Below are positions 58,527-64,000 of a DNA stretch of 64,000 bases, piece after piece. The notes under the pieces were generated by a model that ran no database searches, was not told the origin of the DNA, and saw only the letters and a program-made list of their open reading frames with translations. Position numbers and translations under genes: made by a program. This DNA is from Triglochin maritima (Eukaryota > Streptophyta > Magnoliopsida > Alismatales > Juncaginaceae), in assembly GCA_963682175.1 (NCBI GenBank), contig OY821782.1, forward strand, positions 30,587,741 to 30,651,740. Direction: 5' to 3'. Position 1 is the stretch's first letter, and each line of letters starts with the position of its first letter.

Positions 58527-59412
58527 CGAGTATTGGCATTTGTATGACAGGTATACTCGAGAATTGTTCCATATTCCTGATCCGTTGCGTAAGGGGGTAT
58601 TTTCCGAACAATATGGAACTTGGTGGAGTCGTTATACTTCTAGTTTCTTTAGCAACAATCCCATTGAACTTCGAAACCAAGAGAAAGAGTGGTTATTGGA
58701 ACATGGCCATGATATTAGAATACCGCCGAGCTATTTCCAAAAGAAGGGTTCTTGTCGAGGAGACCGTAAAGAGGAGACATGTGCTCGGCTCTGTCGCAAA
58801 ACCACCAAGGCAGCCAACAAGTCTAATGGTGAAGATGACGAAGACGTTGCTGCACGAACATCATTGAGATATCGAGGATTTGGGTGGTATCCTCCTCAAC
58901 ATTGGGCTAGGGAAAAGCTTAAACATATGAATTGTGTCCTTCCTGAGGAAGTATCGACATTGCGATTACCTTCCAAGAGGACTGAAGAGGCTTCAGAAGG
59001 GAATATCTCGCCTGGTGAAAAGATACATATTCAGCGATATGTTATTGATCCTTTAGAACAGCCACCAATTGGACCGTTATTTGGTGAAGATCTAGCAAAT
59101 GTTCATGAACCTTTAGAATCTAGTCGACTTCCGTCCCCGACGTTGTAAGAGATTGTAGAATATCCACCCGACTATTGCTGGCTCGATTTACTATGCAGCA
59201 TGCTCGGTGCAGACTCTTCGGATTGGGAAGATGCACCACTTTCGTTGTCTTTTAGGGAAGGTGGGGCGTCATTTTTTAATGTTGCCGACGTGTGTCATCA
59301 ACTTCGGCACCATACGGACTTGATTCCCATGACCTTGAGAGCTTTAACAGTTCAAGAAATATTTGATGTTCTCAACATAGATGCACTACGTGATGGTGTA
59401 GATGTAAGCAAA

Positions 59413-59786
59413 TAACGATTCTACAGGTTCAGGAGTACCTTTCTTGGAGAGAACCTGTGGCAGCGGAAGGAAGATCGGAGGTCACCTTACAGAATCCTTC
59501 TCACCGGTCGGTCTCCTACTCTCTTGGAGAAGAAGCACGTGTCCACAACCCAAGAGTCTACGGATTAGCTTGGTGGATGTGGAGGGACGAATGGGAGAGA
59601 GAGGGAGAGGTGGCGGCTAGGGTTTGGTGGTGCTAGGGTTTGCACACAAGAATTAGTCCATCCAATGGGAGGCTCCCCTCCTTATATAGATGGCCCCACC
59701 CAAAACCCTAATGCGCAACCAATGAGAGTGCGCCACGTGTCAGTGCTTTGGGCAAACATCATCTTAATCCTTAGATTAATCCAATA
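59413..59786 (-). mobile_element. 3' LTR of the Ty1/copia element
   Basis: About 374 bp. On the minus strand it starts TATTGGATTAATC directly after a polypurine tract (CAGGTGGGAGA, plus strand 59,787-59,797), has a TATA box (ctatataagg), and ends near AATCGTTA. Both ends differ by one transition from TG/CA, so the boundaries are good to a few bases. It abuts the PMD frame at GCAAA (59,408-59,412), a possible target duplication. Confidence 0.7.
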
Positions 59787-61045
59787 TCTCCCACCTGCAC
59801 AATAGCACGTCAACAACACGTCAACTTCTTTTGTGTCCCTGACACATACGTATATATCCCTGATACATACAATCATAAGATGGCAATGTGTCACCTCTTC
59901 ATGTGTCCCCGACACATATGTATACATCCCTGATATATACAACTATTTCTCTCTTCCAAGAATGCATCCACAATACGCAAGTCTCTGATCATGTATCCCT
60001 GATACAAGACCATATGTGTCCCCGACACATGTACTCTTCCGATCATACGGACAAATGGGTCGTGCGACCGGTGATGCACCTGCAATTTAGGAGTCTCAAA
60101 GTAGAAACCTTACTAGAAGGCCAGAATGACAACATCCTCACAAAAATAACAATTAAGCAGTCAAATGCACATCACTGTTCCCCAGGTTTACTCATAAACT
60201 CACTTGACATGAACGGTATCTCGATCCCTCGGAGAGAATACCTTCTTGTCCTCAAGGTACTTGCTACTGTATCCAATACAGTTGGGCCCAGCAAATACTT
60301 TTAGTGCAGTCGAGTCAAACCTTTCCCTTCGCCCCAGACCACCATTACACTCAAAGTTGACTCCTTTCCCGAAGATGCCTCTTTAGACCGAATCTCTCAT
60401 GGTCATAGATAACATCCCAAAGTAGCCACATCAACTATTTGCTTCATGGTGTCATCGAAGGTCACTGAGGGCAACTAAATGACAATCAAGTCTTGGACTC
60501 ACACAGTGAAGGAGCAGGGATCCATCCTTTCACTTCCAAATGGTCGCTCATCACATGTTGTATGACAAACATGTTATGGTGGATCATATTGCACACAAGA
60601 GTATGTCTGTCTCTCAACACCATACAAGTTTTAGTCCAGTCGCACCCCCTCTGCGCCTGACCCGAGCTTCATCATTGTCGCCTTAACACCATACAAGTGT
60701 TACCTGGCGCCACATGTGATGCTCGCACTTGGCTTCTATAGGTCACATGAATCGTGGGAACATTCATGTCAATCCTCACCAACATAGAGGATCTCATCTT
60801 GATTCCTAATCAAGGCGACTGTCCTATCATGAACTACTCTGGATCTATCATACAAGATCTCTTCATGATCAGTCTCATCTCTGCTCGCTATCAAAAGCGC
60901 CAGAGGCGAATGCTCGTGTGAGTAAGCATTCTTCAACCTATTGACAGAATAATATTTTATGCTAGAACAACTACATCAACCAAACAGATATAGGTGAAAG
61001 GAAAAACACAATCACTTATAAAAGGAAGTCAGACATGCAAATACA
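59787..61045 (-). other. Long untranslated 3' region of the copia element
   Basis: 1.26 kb between the pol stop and the polypurine tract, without a supported reading frame. Between 59,830 and 60,030 short palindromes GTGTCCCCGACAC, GTGTCCCTGACAC and GTATCCCTGATAC recur about seven times. Confidence 0.55.
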
Positions 61046-61957
61046 TCAAAGTCTGCGTAAGCCTAAGGACTTCACATGAGACACAAATGAGTCCTTAGCT
61101 ATGGCTTTGGTAAGAGGGTCAGCTACCATAAGACTAGTAGACACATGTCTTAACACAACTTCCTTTCTCGCTATGATGTCCTTCACAAAATGCTCCATGC
61201 TTGGGTTGGACTGGTATCGACTCACCACGCCCACAACATAACAAATGTCTGGCCTAGTACACATCATAGAGTACATGAGGCTTCCCACAGCATTGGAGTA
61301 TGGAACCTTGTCCATTTTGGCCTTCTCTTCAGGAGTCTCAGGATGCTTATTAAGGCTTAAGTGTAAACCCTTCTCAGCAGTTGTGTAGATTGGTTTGCAT
61401 TTGTCCATGTGGTATTTCTTCAAGACGTTGTTAATATAAGTCTCTTGAGACAATCCCAGAAGTCTCTTGGACCTATCTCTAACTATCTTGACACCAAGGA
61501 CGTAGCTAGCTTCAATCATGTCCTTCATATCAAATGTGGAGGACAACCACTCTTTAGTGGATTTTAGCAACTCTTTGCTATTGCCAGCCATGAGTATGTC
61601 ATCAACATACAAGGTCAGAATGACAAATTTACCATTGGATCTCTTAACGTACACACAGTGATCTTCCTCAAGCATAGAGAACGCATTCTCTGATATAGCT
61701 TGATGGAAGCGAATGTTCCACTGTCTAGACGCTTGTTTTAAGCCATACACGGACTTGTTGAGCTTGCACACTTTGCGCTCTTGTCCTTTGACTTCAAAAC
61801 CTTGAGGTTGATCCATATAGATCTCAAGTTCTCCATTGAGAAAAGCAGTCTTTACATCCATTTGGTAAAGCTCTAAGTCCATCTGAGCTACAATAGCTAG
61901 TAGAAGGCGGATGGAGGCAAACCTAACCACGAGTGAAAAAGTTTCCTCAAAATCCAC
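61046..61957 (-). pseudogene. Copia RT, with most of RNase H deleted
   Basis: RT motifs MDVKTAFLNGELEI, VYGLKQASRQW and LYVDDILMAG (catalytic DD) are intact, as is YSNAVGSLMYSMMCTRPDI. After VVGVVSRYQSNPSMEHF the frame jumps to VKDIIARKEVVLRH, the very end of RNase H. Some 130 residues, including its acidic catalytic residues, are missing in frame. It ends at KSLGLRRL. Confidence 0.9.
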
Positions 61958-61966
61958 GCCTTCTCT

Positions 61967-63325
61967 TTAGGTGTAGCCTTTAGCTACCAGTCTAGCCTTG
62001 AATCTATCAATAGATCCATCCACCTTCCTCTTAGTCTTGAGGATCCACTTGGCCCCAATGGCCTTTCGGTTCGGCGGTAAGTCGACCAAGTCCCAGACTC
62101 GATTAACTTTCATCGACTCCAACTCTTCCTTTATAGCTTCTAACCACTCTTTAGCATTTGGACCTTCCAAAGCCTCTTTCAAGGTATCCGGTTCTTGCTC
62201 ATCGATTATTGTCATCCCGGATGATTCATAATCAATTTCTTCTTGAGCTATCTTGAGGGCCTCTTCCTCTAAGCGAAACCGCCTACGAGGAATGAGCTTG
62301 CGTTTGCTTCGACGCAGATGGATATCTGATGGCTCATCCTCCGTGAGAACTATCGGATCCTCAGCATTGCTGCTCCCACTAGGATCGACTGGTGGAACCT
62401 CATGTTCAACTTCCAGATCATGATCCCGTGGAGTGGCAATGTCCTCATCTTGTTGTTCAAAGAAGTCCACTGACTCTTTGATAGCTCCAGCAAGGGTTGG
62501 AAAATCATTTTCCAAGAATGTGGCATCCCTAGACTCCAGTTCCGTCCTTCTTTCATTCTCGTCTACCCAGATAAAAACATAACCTTTGGAGAAATCACTG
62601 TATTTTACAAAGATACACTTTTTCCCTCTAGGTCCTAGTTTTCCATATCGGTGACTAGTAGAATGAATGTATGCCGCGCATCTCCAAGGACGCAGCAGAC
62701 TAAAATCAGGCTTCCGTCCTGTCCATAACTCATATGAAGTTGAGGGAACCGATTTTGTTGGAACTCTATTGAGGATATAGGCAGCAGTCATTAGAGCATC
62801 TCCCCGAAACGAAATTGGTAAGCTCGTATGCGCCATCATGGATCTAACCATGTCTAGCAACGTTCTATTCCTTCTCTCGGCAACACCATTTTGCTGAGGA
62901 GTATAAGGCATAGTGAGTTGTCTAGATATCCCCTTTTCATCACATAACTCCTTGAACATTATGGAGAGATACTCACCACCTCTATCCGTTCTAAGAGTTT
63001 TTATCTTATTATCCAACTGATTCTCAACTAAGCTCATGAATTTCTTAAAACATTCTAGAGCTTCTGACTTGTGAGAAATAAGATAAATATGACTATATCT
63101 CATGAAGTCATCAATGAATGTGATGAAGTAACTTTGTCCATGTCTAGTACGCACATTCAAAGGTCCACAAATATCTGAGTGAATTAGTTCTAAAGGAGAA
63201 GTAGCCATAATGGCTTTTCCGAACGGTTTTCTAGTTGCCTTTCCAGCTAGACAAGATTCACAGGTTGGCAATTCAAATTTGGAGCATTCTCCCAATACCC
63301 CCTCCTTTGCAAACCTGAACACCAA
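61967..63325 (-). pseudogene. Copia integrase and start of RT
   Basis: Contains [14 protein letters not shown] (the CC of the integrase zinc finger) and the core [18 protein letters not shown] and [16 protein letters not shown] (D,D,E). An acidic linker follows, then RT N-terminal motifs [20 protein letters not shown] and [19 protein letters not shown] replaces a Gln codon after AKGYT (about 61,965) and separates it in frame from the RT at 61,046-61,957. Tork/Ivana-like in appearance, though the clade was not determined. Confidence 0.9.
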
Positions 63326-64000
63326 TGTGACCTAGTCTAGCATGCCACATAACTGAATCTTTATTCAAGGAACTTTGGCTCATAAAGGCTCTAGTATTAC
63401 GATTGAAATCATAAATTACGTCCAACACAAGAAAACCGTCTGAAAGAAAGGCACGTCCATAACAAATGTTAGCAAGGTATAAACCCATATCATTGTTCTC
63501 AAAAACAACTTTAAAACCATGTCTCATCAAGACAACAACAGAAATAATATTTCGCCGTATAGCTGGTGCATACAACACGTCGTGAAGTAATAGGATCCGG
63601 CCACTTCGCAAAGCCACTTTGCATGTGCCAACTCCAAGAACTTCAATGCTAGTGTTGTTTGCCATGTTTATTCGCCTCCCACTTGGAACACGGCGATATT
63701 CCACGAAGGCAGAGCGATCCTTTGTTATGTGGTCCGTGGCACCTGAATCCACAATCCACACAGGAGAGTGATCAGTGAGCAACACAGAACTAGTCACGTT
63801 ACAATTCGAGGGATTACACACAGTAATTACCTTTTGCTCAGTGCACTCACGAGCAAAATGTCCAGTCTTTCGGCAGTTAAAACAAGTCACATTAGACTTA
63901 TCTTTCCCACCTCTGGATCCTCGAGGTCGTTTCTTTCCAGCTTTGTTTTCTATTTTTCTTGCATTTGCACCCTTCTTGCCTTTAAAACCCTGAGCTCTAT
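63273..64000 (-). pseudogene. Copia gag tail (CCHC), protease and pre-integrase region
   Basis: Runs in from the window edge. A basic stretch (KKRPRGSRGGKDK) is followed by the CCHC knuckle CFNCRKTGHFAREC and the protease WIVDSGATDHIT (DSG active site). The GAG-pre-integrase motif [10 protein letters not shown] comes next. A frameshift near 63,320 breaks the link to integrase. The rest of gag, the PBS and the 5' LTR lie outside the window. Confidence 0.9.

Larger units (their letters stand above)
44222..59412 (+). pseudogene. Plant mobile domain (PMD) N-terminal half of the Tat antisense ORF
   Basis: Coding pieces: 44,222-44,476, 46,430-47,928, 56,777-57,111 and 58,532-59,412. The rest is inserted elements. 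Typical PMD-family segments are DDIPVWFPSDIDLKYHLGHR, MRPGSWTAYGSIDLG, EETHLAAFLVYW and, in another frame, LASGVRLAMCPAVLASVYFGL. PMD proteins occur both as host proteins and in plant transposons. Removing each insertion and one target duplication rejoins the frame at 44,476/46,430 and 57,111/58,532. Lesions: TGA for Trp at 46,838, frameshifts near 47,600 and 47,850, several breaks at 56,780-56,940, and TAA at 59,146. The last codons (Val-Ser-Lys) meet the element at 59,413, and their continuation lies at 30,594 on the minus strand. It stands on the inner side of the Tat polypurine tract, antisense to the element. Confidence 0.75.

Overview
This is a window of nuclear DNA from a flowering plant, probably a eudicot. 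It holds one intact host gene and many nested, decaying transposable elements. The evidence is a five-exon IQ67-domain (IQD) gene, Ty3/gypsy and Ty1/copia elements of plant lineages, a plant mobile domain (PMD) reading frame, CACTA, hAT and PIF/Harbinger elements, and AT-rich intergenic DNA. No species can be named from the sequence.

Layout. 1-7,965: a decayed Ulp1-like (C48 cysteine protease) transposon gene broken up by three diverged Athila/Tat-type LTRs (about 919, 3,002 and 5,907) and a CACTA-like remnant. 8,493-8,892: a PIF/Harbinger MITE with TTA target duplications. 9,221-13,949 (minus strand): the IQD gene, 454 codons plus stop, all splice sites consistent, with a 21-residue polyglutamine run. 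15,440-20,010: a MULE-like transposase remnant, TCGA-rich minisatellites and a CACTA-type subterminal repeat array. 20,793-30,594: the 5' half of a Tat-lineage Ty3/gypsy element (3.8 kb LTR, PBS, gag, integrase joined to gag by an internal deletion, and the C-terminal half of an antisense extra ORF). 30,595-39,661: a chromovirus-like LTR piece, a SIRE-type Ty1/copia LTR with gag, an intact 3,870-bp CACTA element (TSD ACG) carrying a spliced Ulp1-like gene, and an unidentified multi-exon gene fragment. 39,667-59,412: the 3' half of the Tat element in inverted orientation, namely LTR, polypurine tract and the PMD-containing N-terminal half of its antisense ORF. That ORF is interrupted in turn by a solo chromovirus LTR (TSD GCTTC), a short solo LTR (TSD GTAAG), a full-length Tekay-type chromovirus (48,100-56,613, TSD CCTAC) carrying a hAT MITE, and a solo Athila-type LTR (TSD CGAGT). 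59,413-64,000: a Ty1/copia element on the minus strand that runs off the window.

Main conclusions. (1) The two 3.8-3.9 kb LTRs at 20,793 and 39,667 are inverted relative to each other, yet their outer 5-bp flanks match as reverse complements (GTTTG/CAAAC). The two halves of the antisense ORF also end at the same codon, 28.8 kb apart. The simplest reading is one Tat element split by an inversion. (2) A palindromic motif, CGGTCGACCG and its variants, is clustered in sequences from at least three unrelated element classes (chromovirus LTRs, SIRE-type LTRs, a hAT MITE). (3) Removing each solo LTR plus one target duplication on paper restores the PMD reading frame, which gives a clear nesting order. 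Apart from IQD, nearly every coding region here carries stops, frameshifts or deletions.
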